From: Dermabacter sp.
GTDB taxonomy: Bacteria; Actinomycetota; Actinomycetes; Actinomycetales; Dermabacteraceae
Reading direction: 5' to 3'
DNA: 64,000 nucleotides
Assembly: GCA_030538475.1 (NCBI GenBank)
Contig: JAUNTX010000001.1
Span: forward strand, 41,484-105,483
The notes below the pieces were generated by a model. It was not told the DNA's origin. It was given only the letters and a program-made list of their open reading frames with translations, and did no database searches. A program made the translations under genes and the position numbers. Position 1 is the stretch's first letter; every line of letters begins with the position of its first letter. Of this stretch, positions 23,682 to 33,059 are shown one piece after another.

Positions 23682-26195
23682 CTAGATTCCCGCGATGTCC
23701 TCCACCGAGATCTCCTCGGGGATGACGACGGCCTCGCCGTCCTCTCCCTTCTTGGAGAAGGTGAACTCCCCGAGCGGGCCCTCGCCTTCGGCGTCGATGA
23801 GGATGACATCGCCAGCCTTCACCTGACCGAAGAGGATCCTCTCGGACAGTGCGTCCTCGATGTCCCGCTGGATGGTGCGCCGCAGCGGCCGCGCGCCCAG
23901 CACGGGGTCGTAGCCCTTCTGCGCGAGCAGGGTCTTCGCGGCGGGCGTGAGCTCGACCGACATGTCCCGCTCCGCGAGGCGCTCGCCGAGCCGGCCCACC
24001 ATGAGGTCCACGATCCGGGTGATTTCCTCGATGGACAGCTGGGGGAACACCACGATGTCGTCCACGCGGTTGAGGAACTCGGGGCGGAAGTGCTGCTTGA
24101 GCTCGTCGTTCACCTTCGCCTTCATCCGCTCGTAGCTCGTCGAGAGGTCGCCGCCGGCCTGGAAGCCGATGGAGACACCCTTGGCGATGTCGCGCGTGCC
24201 GAGGTTCGTGGTCATGATGATGACGGTGTTCTTGAAGTCCACCATGCGGCCCTGCGAATCGGTGAGGCGTCCGTCCTCGAGGATCTGCAGGAGCGAGTTG
24301 AAGATGTCCACGTGGGCCTTCTCGATCTCGTCGAAGAGGACCACGCTGAACGGCTTGCGGCGCACCTTTTCGGTGAGCTGGCCACCCTCGTCGTATCCCA
24401 CGTAGCCGGGGGGCGAACCGAACAGGCGCGAGGCCGTGTGCTTTTCGCCGAACTCCGACATGTCGAGGGTGATGAGGGCGTCCTCGTCGCCGAACAGGAA
24501 CTCGGCCAGAGCCTTCGCCAGTTCGGTCTTGCCCACGCCGGTGGGGCCGGCGAAGATGAACGAGCCGCCGGGACGCTTCGGGTCCTTGAGGCCCGCCCGG
24601 GTGCGGCGGATCGACTGCGAGAGCGCCTTGATCGCCTCGTCCTGGCCGATCACGCGCTTGTGCAGCTCCTGCTCCATGTTCAGCAGGCGCGTCGATTCGG
24701 CCTCGTTGAGCTTGAGGATCGGGATGCCGGTGGCCGCGGCGAGCACTTCGGCAATGACATCGTCATTGACCACGCTGATCGCATCGGATTCGCCGGTGCG
24801 CCACGCGTGCTCCTTCTCCTTGCGCTCCTGCACGAGCTTCTGCTCGGTGTCGCGCAGGGCGGCCGCCTTCTCGAAGTCCTGGGCGTCAATCGCCGATTCC
24901 TTCGCCTTGCGGGTCTCCTCGATGCGGTGGTCGAACTCCTTGAGCTCCGGCGGTGCCGAGAGGCGGCGGATGCGCAGGCGCGCGCCCGCTTCGTCAATGA
25001 GGTCAATCGCCTTATCGGGCAGGAAACGATCGTTGATGTAGCGGGCCGCGAGGTTCGCGGCCGCCTCGAGGGCATCGTCCGTGATCGTGATCTTGTGGAA
25101 GCTCTCGTAGCGATCACGCAGGCCCTTGAGGATGTCGATCGTGTCCGCGACCGAAGGCTCCTCCACCTGGATCGGCTGGAAGCGGCGCTCGAGCGCGGCG
25201 TCCTTCTCGATGTGCTTGCGGTACTCATCGAGCGTGGTCGCGCCAATGGTCTGCAGCTCACCGCGGGCCAGCATGGGCTTGAGGATGTTGGCGGCATCGA
25301 TCGCGCCTTCGGCGGCGCCCGCACCCACGAGGGTGTGGATCTCGTCGATAAACAGCACGATGTCGCCGCGGGTCTTGATCTCCTTAAGCACCTTCTTCAG
25401 GCGCTCCTCGAAATCGCCGCGGTAGCGGGAGCCCGCCACGAGCGACCCCAGATCGAGCGTGTAGAGCTGCTTGTCCTTGAGCGTCTCGGGAACATCCCCC
25501 GCCACGATGGACTGCGCGAGGCCCTCGACCACGGCGCTCTTGCCCACACCGGGCTCGCCGATGAGGACGGGGTTGTTCTTCGTGCGTCGGCTGAGGATCT
25601 GCATGACCCGCTCCGCCTCGAGCTCGCGCCCGATCACCGGGTCGAGCTGCTGGTCGCGCGCCGCTTGCGTGAGGTTGCGGCCAAACTGGTCGAGCACGAG
25701 CGAGCCCGCGGGCTGCCCTTCGGCGGGGCCGCCACCGGCGGCCACGGTTTCCTTGCCCTGGTAGCCGGACAGGCGCTCGATGACTTCCTGGCGCACGGCG
25801 GCGGGCTGCGCGCCGAGGCGCGTGAGCACCTTGACGGCCACGCCGTCACCCTCGCGCAGCAGGCCCAGCAGAATGTGCTCGGTGCCGATGTAGCCGTGGC
25901 CCAGCTGGAGGGCTTCGCGCAGGCTCAGCTCGAGCACCTTCTTCGCGCGCGGCGTGAAGGGAATGTGTCCCGTCGGGGCCTGGCTGCCCTCGGTGATGAT
26001 TTCGCGCACCTGTTCCCGCACGGCCTCCAGGGTGATGCCGAGGGCTTCGAGCGCCTTCGCGCCCACGCCTTCGCCTTCGTGGATGAGGCCCAGCAGGATG
26101 TGCTCGGTGCCGATGTAGTTGTGGTTGAGAAGCCGCGCTTCATCCTGAGCGAGCACGATGACTCGCCGGGCGCGATCGGTAAACCTCTCGAACAT
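23682..26195 (-). CDS. clpC: ATP-dependent Clp protease, ATPase subunit ClpC
   Basis: An 837-residue Hsp100 unfoldase that feeds substrates to ClpP. Two Clp_N repeats (about 1-145) bind adaptors and phospho-arginine; D1 has Walker A GEPGVGKS at 213-220; a UVR-type coiled segment lies at about 428-460 ([15 protein letters not shown]); D2 has Walker A GPTGVGKT at 550-557 and ends with [17 protein letters not shown]. The ATG at 26195 follows AAAGGGAGA; in-frame upstream extension has no family similarity. The gene is monocistronic, with its own promoter candidate and terminator. Confidence 0.97.
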   Translation of the reverse strand: MFERFTDRARRVIVLAQDEARLLNHNYIGTEHILLGLIHEGEGVGAKALEALGITLEAVREQVREIITEGSQAPTGHIPFTPRAKKVLELSLREALQLGHGYIGTEHILLGLLREGDGVAVKVLTRLGAQPAAVRQEVIERLSGYQGKETVAAGGGPAEGQPAGSLVLDQFGRNLTQAARDQQLDPVIGRELEAERVMQILSRRTKNNPVLIGEPGVGKSAVVEGLAQSIVAGDVPETLKDKQLYTLDLGSLVAGSRYRGDFEERLKKVLKEIKTRGDIVLFIDEIHTLVGAGAAEGAIDAANILKPMLARGELQTIGATTLDEYRKHIEKDAALERRFQPIQVEEPSVADTIDILKGLRDRYESFHKITITDDALEAAANLAARYINDRFLPDKAIDLIDEAGARLRIRRLSAPPELKEFDHRIEETRKAKESAIDAQDFEKAAALRDTEQKLVQERKEKEHAWRTGESDAISVVNDDVIAEVLAAATGIPILKLNEAESTRLLNMEQELHKRVIGQDEAIKALSQSIRRTRAGLKDPKRPGGSFIFAGPTGVGKTELAKALAEFLFGDEDALITLDMSEFGEKHTASRLFGSPPGYVGYDEGGQLTEKVRRKPFSVVLFDEIEKAHVDIFNSLLQILEDGRLTDSQGRMVDFKNTVIIMTTNLGTRDIAKGVSIGFQAGGDLSTSYERMKAKVNDELKQHFRPEFLNRVDDIVVFPQLSIEEITRIVDLMVGRLGERLAERDMSVELTPAAKTLLAQKGYDPVLGARPLRRTIQRDIEDALSERILFGQVKAGDVILIDAEGEGPLGEFTFSKKGEDGEAVVIPEEISVEDIAGI

Positions 26196-26259
26196 GAGTC
26201 TCCCTTTGGATAGTCGGCGGATGCCGCAGCGCCGCCTAGCGGGCGCGGCAACATGCCTG

Positions 26260-26289
26260 AGCCTACGCGGCCACGCGGCGCAGTTTCCA
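26260..26289 (-). promoter_or_regulatory. Candidate clpC promoter
   Basis: On the minus strand TGGAAA (26289-26284) and TAGGCT (26265-26260) are 18 bases apart and would start transcription about 58 nt before the clpC ATG. The -10 fits the actinobacterial TANNNT pattern. No clear ClgR or HspR operator was recognised. Confidence 0.4.
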
Positions 26290-26394
26290 GGCTGTTCGCC
26301 ACTGGCGTGAAAGGCCCGGCTAGGATTGGGCACGCGCGCGGGCCACCGCCGGCCCCGGCGCGCCTCACGGCCGACACGAATCTGGGAGTTGATC

Positions 26395-27885
26395 ATGGCA
26401 GCCTCCACCGGGAAGCTCCGCACCGAACGGGCCGACGCGATCCTCATCGGGGGCGGGATCGCCTCTGCGACGCTCGCCGCCCTACTCACCGAACTCGAAC
26501 CCGAGTGGCGCATCGTGGTGCTCGAGAAGCTCGACGCGCCCGGCCTGGAATCCTCGGAGGGGTGGAACAACGCGGGGACGGGGCACAGCGCCCTGTGCGA
26601 GCTGAACTACACGCCGCAGGACGTGGACGGCGCCGTGAATCCGGCGAAGGCCGTGCAGATCAACGAGCATTTCCAGCTCTCGCGGCAATTCTGGGCCTCG
26701 CTCGTGCGCGACGGCCGGATCGATCACCCCGAACGCTTCATCCGCTCCGTGCCGCACATGAGCTTCGTGCAGGGTACCGACAACGTGGACTTTCTGCGGC
26801 GCCGCTTCGATGCCCTGAAGCCCCACCCGCTGTTTGACCGGATGGAGTTCACGACGAGCCACGCGGAAGTGAGCGAGTGGGCGCCGCTCATCACCGAGGG
26901 GCGGCCGGTCACGGAGTCGCTCGCGGCCACGCGCTCACCCGACGGGACCGACGTGGACTTCGGAACGCTCGCGCGCATCCTTTTCGACGTGGCCGCCGAA
27001 GCCCACTGCGAGCTGCTCACGGGCCACGAGGTCGTGGACCTGCGGCGCATGGGAAGCGACTGGGGCGTCATGTCCACTTCCGGCGGCACCACGAGCGTGC
27101 ACCGCGCACCGTTCGTGTTCGTCGGCGCCGGTGGGGCGGCGCTGCCGCTGCTGCAAAAGTCCGGGATCGAGGAGGTGCGCGGCTTTGGCGGCTTCCCCAT
27201 TTCGGGCCACTGGCTTCGCTGCACCAACCCCGAGATCATCGACCGCCACCACGCCAAGGTGTACGGCAAGGCCGCGGTGGGCGCGCCGCCCATGAGCGTG
27301 CCCCACCTCGATACCCGGGTGATCGAAGGGCAGCGGGCCCTCATGTTTGGCCCGTATGCGGGGTGGAGCCCGAAGTTCCTCAAGTCCGGATCGCACCTGG
27401 ATCTGTTCGCGAGCGTCAAGCCGGGCAACCTGGCCCCGATGCTCGCCGTCGCTCCCCCCAATCGCGACCTCATGACCTACCTCGTGAGCGAGGTCGCGAA
27501 GACGCGGGCGCAGCGCGTGGCGGCGCTGCGCGAATACATGCCGAGCGCGCGCGATGAGGACTGGGAGCTCATCTCCGCTGGCCAGCGCGTCCAGGTGATT
27601 GCCCCGGACCCGAAGAAGATCGGCGTGCTCCAGTTCGGCACCCAGCTCATCACGTCCGCCGACGGCTCGATCGGCGGGATGCTCGGCGCGTCTCCCGGCG
27701 CCTCGACCGCGGTGGAAATCATGCTGCGCATGATCAGCACCGTCTTCGCCTCGAAGATTGAGGCGTGGAGCCCGCGCCTCGGTGAGCTCGTCCCGAACTT
27801 CGCGGCGCCGCTCGGCTCCGACGCCGATGCCGCCCACAGCGCCCTCGCCGCGAGCGCGGAGCTGCTGGGCCTCGACCACGCCTAA
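26395..27885 (+). CDS. mqo: Malate:quinone oxidoreductase
   Basis: A 496-residue membrane-associated FAD enzyme that oxidises malate to oxaloacetate and reduces quinone, serving in the TCA cycle in place of or beside NAD malate dehydrogenase. The FAD motif ADAILIGGGIASATLAALL is at about 13-31, with the Mqo signatures EGWNNAGTGHSALCELNYTP, FGPYAGWSPKFLKSGS and QFGTQLITSADGSIGGMLGASPGAST. A TAGGAT hexamer at 26321-26326 may be its -10 box. It is divergent from clpC and followed 72 bp later by galM. Confidence 0.96.
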   Translation: MAASTGKLRTERADAILIGGGIASATLAALLTELEPEWRIVVLEKLDAPGLESSEGWNNAGTGHSALCELNYTPQDVDGAVNPAKAVQINEHFQLSRQFWASLVRDGRIDHPERFIRSVPHMSFVQGTDNVDFLRRRFDALKPHPLFDRMEFTTSHAEVSEWAPLITEGRPVTESLAATRSPDGTDVDFGTLARILFDVAAEAHCELLTGHEVVDLRRMGSDWGVMSTSGGTTSVHRAPFVFVGAGGAALPLLQKSGIEEVRGFGGFPISGHWLRCTNPEIIDRHHAKVYGKAAVGAPPMSVPHLDTRVIEGQRALMFGPYAGWSPKFLKSGSHLDLFASVKPGNLAPMLAVAPPNRDLMTYLVSEVAKTRAQRVAALREYMPSARDEDWELISAGQRVQVIAPDPKKIGVLQFGTQLITSADGSIGGMLGASPGASTAVEIMLRMISTVFASKIEAWSPRLGELVPNFAAPLGSDADAAHSALAASAELLGLDHA

Positions 27886-27957
27886 AACCCGCAACCGCTC
27901 GCGCGCGGCGCGTGCCCGCATCCCGGCGCCGCGCTGAATCCCCATCGAAAGGCCACC

Positions 27958-28875
27958 ATGCCCGGCACCCTCACCTCTCCCTATCGGGGCCAGATCCTCA
28001 CGCTCACGCGCGGGTCTCTCACGGCCGAGATCACGAGCGTGGGCGCCACGCTCAACCGGCTCGTGCTCGAAGGCCGTGACCTCATCGTGCCCGGGCCCCT
28101 GGATGAGCCCATGATCGGCTACCGCGGCGCCATCATCGCCCCGTGGCCGAACCGCCTCGGCGATGGCGTCTACACGGCCCACGGCGAGAGATTCGAGCTG
28201 CCCCTGAATGAGCACGCCCGCCGCACTGCCCTGCACGGCCTCGTGAGCTTCCAGGACTTCACCGTGAGCGAGGTGAGCGCGGATGCGGCCACGCTCACCC
28301 ACCGCCTCGTTCCCACGCCCGGCTACCCCTTCCCCCTCGAGATCGAGGTGCGCTACGCGCTCGAGGAGGCGGGCCTCGTGACCACGGTGCGCGCCACCAA
28401 CGTGGGCGCGCACGCGGCGCCCTACGGCGTGTGCCCCCACCCCTATCTCGTGGCCGGGCCCGAGCCCCTCGACGAGTGGCGCGTCCACGTGGACGCCGCC
28501 TCCGTCCTCGAAGTGGATGACCGGCTCCTGCCCGTCGGCACCCGCCCGCTCACCGAGCACCCCGAGCTCGCCCTCGATGGGGCCCCGCTCGGTGCGCGCC
28601 GCCTCGACCACGCCTACACGGACCTCTCGACAGGCACCGTGCGCCTCGAGGCGCCGGGCGGGACATGGGTGGCGCTCGATTTCGATGCCGCGGCCCTGCC
28701 GTGGGTGCAGGTGCACACGGGCGACCACGAGAATCCCGAGTACCACCGCCGCGGCCTGGCCGTCGAACCCATGACCTGCCCGCCGGACGCGTTCCGCAGC
28801 GGGGTGGACCTGGCCTGGATCGCGCCCGGAGAGCACCACGAGGCCACCTGGCGCCTCGAGGGCGGCGCCGCGTAG
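27958..28875 (+). CDS. galM: Aldose 1-epimerase
   Basis: A 305-residue mutarotase-fold enzyme interconverting alpha and beta anomers of hexoses. Substrate-binding residues appear in order: APWPNRLGDG (Asn-Arg), TALHGL (His), GVCPHPYLV (the catalytic-type His), the Asp of LDHAYTDL and the catalytic Glu in LAVEPMTCPPDAF. This is the galM subgroup that keeps PWPNR, common in actinobacteria. GAAAGG lies ahead of the ATG. It probably follows mqo in one transcript; no galactose genes are adjacent. Confidence 0.9.
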   Translation: MPGTLTSPYRGQILTLTRGSLTAEITSVGATLNRLVLEGRDLIVPGPLDEPMIGYRGAIIAPWPNRLGDGVYTAHGERFELPLNEHARRTALHGLVSFQDFTVSEVSADAATLTHRLVPTPGYPFPLEIEVRYALEEAGLVTTVRATNVGAHAAPYGVCPHPYLVAGPEPLDEWRVHVDAASVLEVDDRLLPVGTRPLTEHPELALDGAPLGARRLDHAYTDLSTGTVRLEAPGGTWVALDFDAAALPWVQVHTGDHENPEYHRRGLAVEPMTCPPDAFRSGVDLAWIAPGEHHEATWRLEGGAA

Positions 28876-28907
28876 GCACGCCGCTGCACGGCACGAGAGG
28901 CAACAGT

Positions 28908-28935
28908 AAAGGGCGGGCCCGCGGGCCCGCCCTTT
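28908..28935. terminator. Bidirectional terminator between galM and lsr2
   Basis: A perfectly self-complementary 28-base palindrome with AAA at its left end and TTT at its right end, so it works as an intrinsic terminator in both directions. It lies 33 bases after galM and 46 bases after lsr2. Confidence 0.85.
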
Positions 28936-28980
28936 GTGTCACCGCTGAACGCGAGTGCCGTGCTGGATCAGCCGGTCACC

Positions 28981-29304
28981 TCACGCGTGCGCGGCGTTGT
29001 ACTTGTCGCGAACCACGAGGGAGATGCGGCCGCGATCCGAGACCTCATAGCCGTTCTCGCGAGCCCACTGACGGATCTTCGCGGTTTCCTTCGCGGAGCT
29101 GGGAACGCTCGAGGAGCGGCGCGCACGGCCGCCTACGCGGCGCGCTGCCACGATCCACTTGGTGAGGTCGGCGTGTAGTTCTTCCACGTGTGCCGCGGAG
29201 AGGTCAATTTCGTACTCGACGCCTTCGAGCGCGAACACAACGGTGGAGTCAGCCGACGAGCCGTCAATATCGTCGACGAGCTCAATGTAGGTCTTCCGTG
29301 CCAT
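28981..29304 (-). CDS. lsr2: Nucleoid-associated protein Lsr2
   Basis: A 107-residue xenogeneic silencer of the H-NS functional class that binds and bridges AT-rich DNA. The N-terminal dimerisation domain (KTYIELVDDIDGSSADSTVVFALEGVEYEIDLS) and the C-terminal DNA-binding domain (IRQWARENGYEVSDRGRIS, with the AT-hook-like RGR) are both present, joined by an Arg/Ser-rich linker. AAAGGA precedes the ATG. The 5' region is the most AT-rich stretch noticed in the window and holds a near-consensus promoter, suggesting autoregulation. Confidence 0.96.
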   Translation of the reverse strand: MARKTYIELVDDIDGSSADSTVVFALEGVEYEIDLSAAHVEELHADLTKWIVAARRVGGRARRSSSVPSSAKETAKIRQWARENGYEVSDRGRISLVVRDKYNAAHA

Positions 29305-29382
29305 AGCGGGGTCCTTTGATCAAAGCGAATACCTGGCCCTCACGCGAGGAGCACAGCGGCACCGGCGCATAAGGATATCCCC

Positions 29383-29411
29383 ACTGTAAACCCGCTCCGC
29401 ACAAGTTTCAA
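29383..29411 (-). promoter_or_regulatory. Promoter of lsr2
   Basis: On the minus strand TTGAAA (29411-29406) and TACAGT (29388-29383) are separated by exactly 17 bases, a good housekeeping-sigma promoter. Initiation near 29376 would give a leader of about 72 nt before the lsr2 ATG. The region upstream (29405-29460) is AT-rich. Confidence 0.7.
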
Positions 29412-29478
29412 CACGAAAACGCGGAGAAATGCTTAATATTTGCTGAGTCTTTTCCCGTGAAGGGGCGGGGCCTCGGGG

Positions 29479-29679
29479 TTACGGCCGCGGCTCTTTCGCC
29501 TCTGACTCCTCGAACTCGTCAGGATGCAGCGCGATGTATTCGCGCATCGCTTCCCTTTCCGCCTCGCGTTGGAGCCGATCGGCGCGAAAGATCCCGCGCA
29601 TGATGAGCCAAAACAGCAGGCCCAGCCCGATCGAGGGAAGCAGCGCCCCCAGCTCGAAAAGAACGTCGATATCACCCAC
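29479..29679 (-). CDS. Small single-pass membrane protein downstream of lysS
   Basis: A 66-residue protein with one hydrophobic helix (ALLPSIGLGLLFWLIMRGIF, about 12-31) followed by an amphipathic charged tail (RADRLQREAEREAMREYIALHPDEFEE). The GTG start at 29679 has AAAGGAG seven bases ahead, overlapping the lysS stop region, so it is very likely translated from the lysS transcript. The helix-plus-acidic-tail layout suggests membrane anchoring with a cytoplasmic interaction surface. I do not recognise a family. Confidence 0.65.
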   Translation of the reverse strand: MGDIDVLFELGALLPSIGLGLLFWLIMRGIFRADRLQREAEREAMREYIALHPDEFEESEAKEPRP

Positions 29680-29691
29680 GAAGGCTCTCCT

Positions 29692-31230
29692 TTACTTCAC
29701 GAGCGGGAAGAGGATGGTCTCGCGCACGCCGAGCCCGGTGAGCGCCATGAGCAGCCGGTCCATGCCCATGCCCATGCCGCCGGTGGGCGGCAGGGCGTAC
29801 TCCATGGCCTCGAGGAAGTCTTCGTCGAGCCGCATCGCCTCGTCGTCGCCCTGGGCGGCGAGCTCCGCCTGCTGCTCGAATCTCATCCGCTGGATCACCG
29901 GATCCACCAATTCGGAATAGCCGGTTCCCAGCTCGAATCCGCGCACGTAGAGGTCCCACTTCTCCACCACGCCCGGCTTCTCGCGGTGCTGGCGCACGAG
30001 CGGAGAGGTTTCCACGGGGAAGTCGCACACGAAGGTCGGGGCGTACAGATCATCGCCCACGAGGTGTTCGAAGAGTTCTTCCACGAGCTTGCCGTGGCCG
30101 AACTTGGGGTGATCGAGGTCGAGTCCCAGCGAGCGCGCAATGGCCCGCAGATCTTCCACGCTCGTCTCGGGGCTCACCTCGCGGCCCAGCTTTTCGCTCA
30201 CCGATTCATACACGCCGATCCGCGCCCACTCGCCCCCGAAGTCGTACTCGGTGCCGTCGGCCAGGGTGGCCACGTGCGAACCGAACGCCCGCTGGCACGC
30301 CTCTTGCACGAGGGCCTGGGTGAGATCGGCAATCGAGTGATAGTCCCCGTAGGCTTCGTACGCTTCGAGCATCGAGAACTCGGGCGAATGCGTCGAATCC
30401 GCGCCTTCATTGCGGAAGTTCCGGTTGATCTCGAAGACCTTCTCCATGCCGCCCACCGCGGCCCGCTTGAGGAAAAGTTCGGGGGCGATCCGCAAGAACA
30501 GGTCCATGTCGTACGCGTTCATGTGGGTCACGAACGGGCGGGCGGCGGCGCCCGACGGGATCGCCTGCAGCATCGGGGTCTCCACCTCGATATAGCCGCG
30601 CTCGTGGAAGGATTCGCGCAGGCTCCGCATGACCGTGGCGCGTAGGAGCGCGTTCTCGCGGGCCTTTTCGCGCACGATGAGATCCACGTAGCGGCGGCGC
30701 ACGCGCGTTTCTTCCGAAAGGTCGGCGAAGAGCACGGGCAGGGGGCGGATCGCCTTGGCGGCCATGCGCCATTCGTCGGCGAAGACGGAAAGTTCCCCGC
30801 GGCGCGAGGTCCCGATGTTTCCGCTAAAGAACACGTGATCGCCAAGATCCACGTCGGCCTTGTAGGCGGCGAAGCGTTCCTCGCCCACCTTGGCGAGGCT
30901 CAGCATCACCTGGATGCGGGCGCCGCTTCCTTCCTGGATCGTGGCGAAGCACAGCTTGCCGGTGTTGCGCTGGAACACCACGCGTCCGGCCACGGCCACT
31001 CGGTCCTCGAGTTCCTCCCCCGCTTCGAGGTGGCCGTACGTCTCGCGCAGGCCGCTCACCGTGTGCGTGACGGGGACCGAGACCGGGTAGGCGTCTTCGC
31101 CGCGTTCGATCAGGCGCGCGCGCTTCGCCTTGCGCACCGCGCGCTGATCGTTGGTGGAATCTACCTCGAGCGCGCCGGCCTCGGTTCGGGCGGCGCCATC
31201 AGTCATGGGAACCTCGTTCATGGCGTCCAT
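29692..31230 (-). CDS. lysS: Lysyl-tRNA synthetase, class II
   Basis: A 512-residue class II synthetase charging tRNA-Lys. The OB-fold anticodon domain ([26 protein letters not shown]) is followed by the catalytic core with motif 2 [32 protein letters not shown] and motif 3 [26 protein letters not shown]. The ATG at 31230 is favoured by GGAGGGGA upstream, though ATGs at 31221 and 31206 are possible. It follows panC by 78 bp. panD and coaX, which separate these genes in mycobacteria, are absent here. Confidence 0.96.
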   Translation of the reverse strand: MDAMNEVPMTDGAARTEAGALEVDSTNDQRAVRKAKRARLIERGEDAYPVSVPVTHTVSGLRETYGHLEAGEELEDRVAVAGRVVFQRNTGKLCFATIQEGSGARIQVMLSLAKVGEERFAAYKADVDLGDHVFFSGNIGTSRRGELSVFADEWRMAAKAIRPLPVLFADLSEETRVRRRYVDLIVREKARENALLRATVMRSLRESFHERGYIEVETPMLQAIPSGAAARPFVTHMNAYDMDLFLRIAPELFLKRAAVGGMEKVFEINRNFRNEGADSTHSPEFSMLEAYEAYGDYHSIADLTQALVQEACQRAFGSHVATLADGTEYDFGGEWARIGVYESVSEKLGREVSPETSVEDLRAIARSLGLDLDHPKFGHGKLVEELFEHLVGDDLYAPTFVCDFPVETSPLVRQHREKPGVVEKWDLYVRGFELGTGYSELVDPVIQRMRFEQQAELAAQGDDEAMRLDEDFLEAMEYALPPTGGMGMGMDRLLMALTGLGVRETILFPLVK

Positions 31231-31308
31231 TGTGTCAGGTCCCCTCCGCATTGTTCCCCTTGGTGGCGGGCGAATGAGGTGTGGCACGCATCGCCCAGGC
31301 GCTCGATG

Positions 31309-32133
31309 CTAGGCCACGCGCACCCGGACGTTATCGATGAGGCGCACGCCCTGGACGCGGGCGGCCAGCAGCACGAGCGCCTCCCCGGCGAAATCGTCCC
31401 GGATCGGGGTGAGGGTTGCGGGATCGACCGCCTCGCGGTAATCCCACGTGAACTCCTCGCTGCCCGGGAACCTCTCGAGGGCCGCGCGCAGCTCGGGCGC
31501 CGTTCGGGCGGCCGAGGCGGCGCGCACCGTGGCGTAGAGCCCGAGCGCGACCTCGCGCCCGTGCGCGTCGAGGTAGACGTTGCGGGAACTGCGGGCCAGA
31601 CCGCTCGGCTCCCGCACGATCGGCACGGCCACGATCTCGGTCGGCACGTGAAAATCGCGCACGAGGCGGCGAATGATCGCGAGTTGCTGCGCATCCTTCT
31701 CGCCGAAGATCGCCACGTCGGGCCGGGTGAGGGTCAGCAGATGCAGCACCACTGTGGCCACGCCCGAAAAATGCCCCGGGCGGATCGCCCCCTCGAACAC
31801 CTCGCCGAGCGGCCCCACGTCGATCTGAAACGGAGGTGTGTGCGGATACATCTCCTGCACGCTCGGCGCGAACATCGCCTCGGCGCGCCCGTCGAGCAGC
31901 GCGAGATCGGCCTCGGGCGTGCGCGGGTAGCGCTCGTAGTCTTCGCCGGGGCCGAACTGGAGGGGGTTGACGAAGTTCGAGACGATGACGTGATCGGCGA
32001 GCTCGCGGGCGCGCGCGACGAGCGCGAGATGGCCGTCGTGCAGGGCGCCCATGGTCGGCACGAGCGCGACGCGTCCGTGCGCGGCCCGACGCTCGCGGTG
32101 AAGATCCTCCAGGGCCGTGATCAGTCTGCTCAT
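31309..32133 (-). CDS. panC: Pantothenate synthetase
   Basis: A 274-residue cytidylyltransferase-fold enzyme condensing pantoate with beta-alanine using ATP. Visible are VPTMGALHDGHLALV (HxGH-type site), VNPLQFGPGEDYERYPRT, RPGHFSGVATVV, IFGEKDAQQLAIIRR and the KMSKS-like region SGLARSSRN. Its ATG overlaps the stop of the upstream Rossmann/DUF2520 gene (ATGA). The beta-alanine supplier panD is present in this window but 24 kb away. Confidence 0.96.
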   Translation of the reverse strand: MSRLITALEDLHRERRAAHGRVALVPTMGALHDGHLALVARARELADHVIVSNFVNPLQFGPGEDYERYPRTPEADLALLDGRAEAMFAPSVQEMYPHTPPFQIDVGPLGEVFEGAIRPGHFSGVATVVLHLLTLTRPDVAIFGEKDAQQLAIIRRLVRDFHVPTEIVAVPIVREPSGLARSSRNVYLDAHGREVALGLYATVRAASAARTAPELRAALERFPGSEEFTWDYREAVDPATLTPIRDDFAGEALVLLAARVQGVRLIDNVRVRVA

Positions 32134-33059
32134 GCGTCGCCGTCCTCGGATGCGGGGGAAAGGTCGGATTCGGGGGCACGGGTGCTCGGGGCCGCTCCCA
32201 GCAGCGCGGCGATGGCCTCACGCTCGGCTTCGGCGAGGCCCGCCAGCTCGAGTGCGCCCGCGGCCAGGGCGCGGTAGGCGGCCTCGGTGGTGGGGGCGCG
32301 CAGGTCGGCGAGGGCATCGAGGTGGGCGCCGACGGTTCCCGCATCCCCGCGCTTGACGGGGCCCGTGAGCGCGCGCGGCCCCGTACGCAGCGCCTCTTCG
32401 AGCGCGGCGGTGAGCAGCGGTCCGGCCAGGCGCGCCGGGTCGCTCACGCCGATCTGACTGAGGATGTCGAGCACCTGGTTGACGAGGACGACGAGGTGGT
32501 TCGAGCCGTGCGCGAGCGCGAGGTGGTAGGCGCTCCGATCCGCCTCCGCGACATCGACGCTCTCCCCTTCGAGCTCCACGACAAGCGCCTTCGCAATCGG
32601 CAGGAACATCGGCTGCGCGGTCACGGCCCAGGGGCAGCCGATGAGCCGCCCGAGATCGAGCGAAGTACCCGTGAAGGTCATCGCCGGGTGCATCGCGAGG
32701 GTGATCGCGCCCGCTCTCGCGAGCGGCTCGAGCACCTCGATGCCGTAGCGCCCGGAGGTGTGCGCGAAAATCTGATTGCCGGGGGCGACGCCCGCGGCGG
32801 CGATGCCCGCGGCGAGCGGACCCAGGTGATCGTCCGGCACGGCAAGGATCACGAGTTCGCTGCGCTGGACCACGGTCGCGGTATCGAGGATGGGAACGCC
32901 CGGCAAGAGCATCTCGGCCCTCTCGCGGGACGCCTCGGAGACCGCGACGACCCCCGTGATCTGGTGGCCCGCGGCCCGCAGCACGTTGCCGAGCACGGCG
33001 CCGACGCGGCCCGCACTGACGATGCCCACGCCCATGCGCACGGGCTCGGGCGCTCTCAC
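32130..33059 (-). CDS. Rossmann-fold and DUF2520 domain oxidoreductase-like protein
   Basis: A protein of about 309 residues with an N-terminal NAD(P)-binding fold (VGIVSAGRVGAVLGNVLRAAGH) and a helical DUF2520 C-terminal domain (LALAHGSNHLVVLVNQVLDILSQIG, then GPVKRGDAGTVGAHLDAL). It resembles Rv3603c, which also lies directly upstream of panC. The architecture is that of a beta-hydroxyacid dehydrogenase or ketopantoate-reductase-like enzyme, so a pantoate-making role is possible but unproven. GTG at 33059 overlaps the upstream stop (GTGA); ATG at 33035 is the alternative start. Confidence 0.82.
   Translation of the reverse strand: MRAPEPVRMGVGIVSAGRVGAVLGNVLRAAGHQITGVVAVSEASRERAEMLLPGVPILDTATVVQRSELVILAVPDDHLGPLAAGIAAAGVAPGNQIFAHTSGRYGIEVLEPLARAGAITLAMHPAMTFTGTSLDLGRLIGCPWAVTAQPMFLPIAKALVVELEGESVDVAEADRSAYHLALAHGSNHLVVLVNQVLDILSQIGVSDPARLAGPLLTAALEEALRTGPRALTGPVKRGDAGTVGAHLDALADLRAPTTEAAYRALAAGALELAGLAEAEREAIAALLGAAPSTRAPESDLSPASEDGDA

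Noticed and set aside
23514..26213. A 899-codon open frame opposite clpC
   Set aside because: It is the antisense shadow of a highly conserved G+C-rich gene, with no recognisable domain and biased composition.
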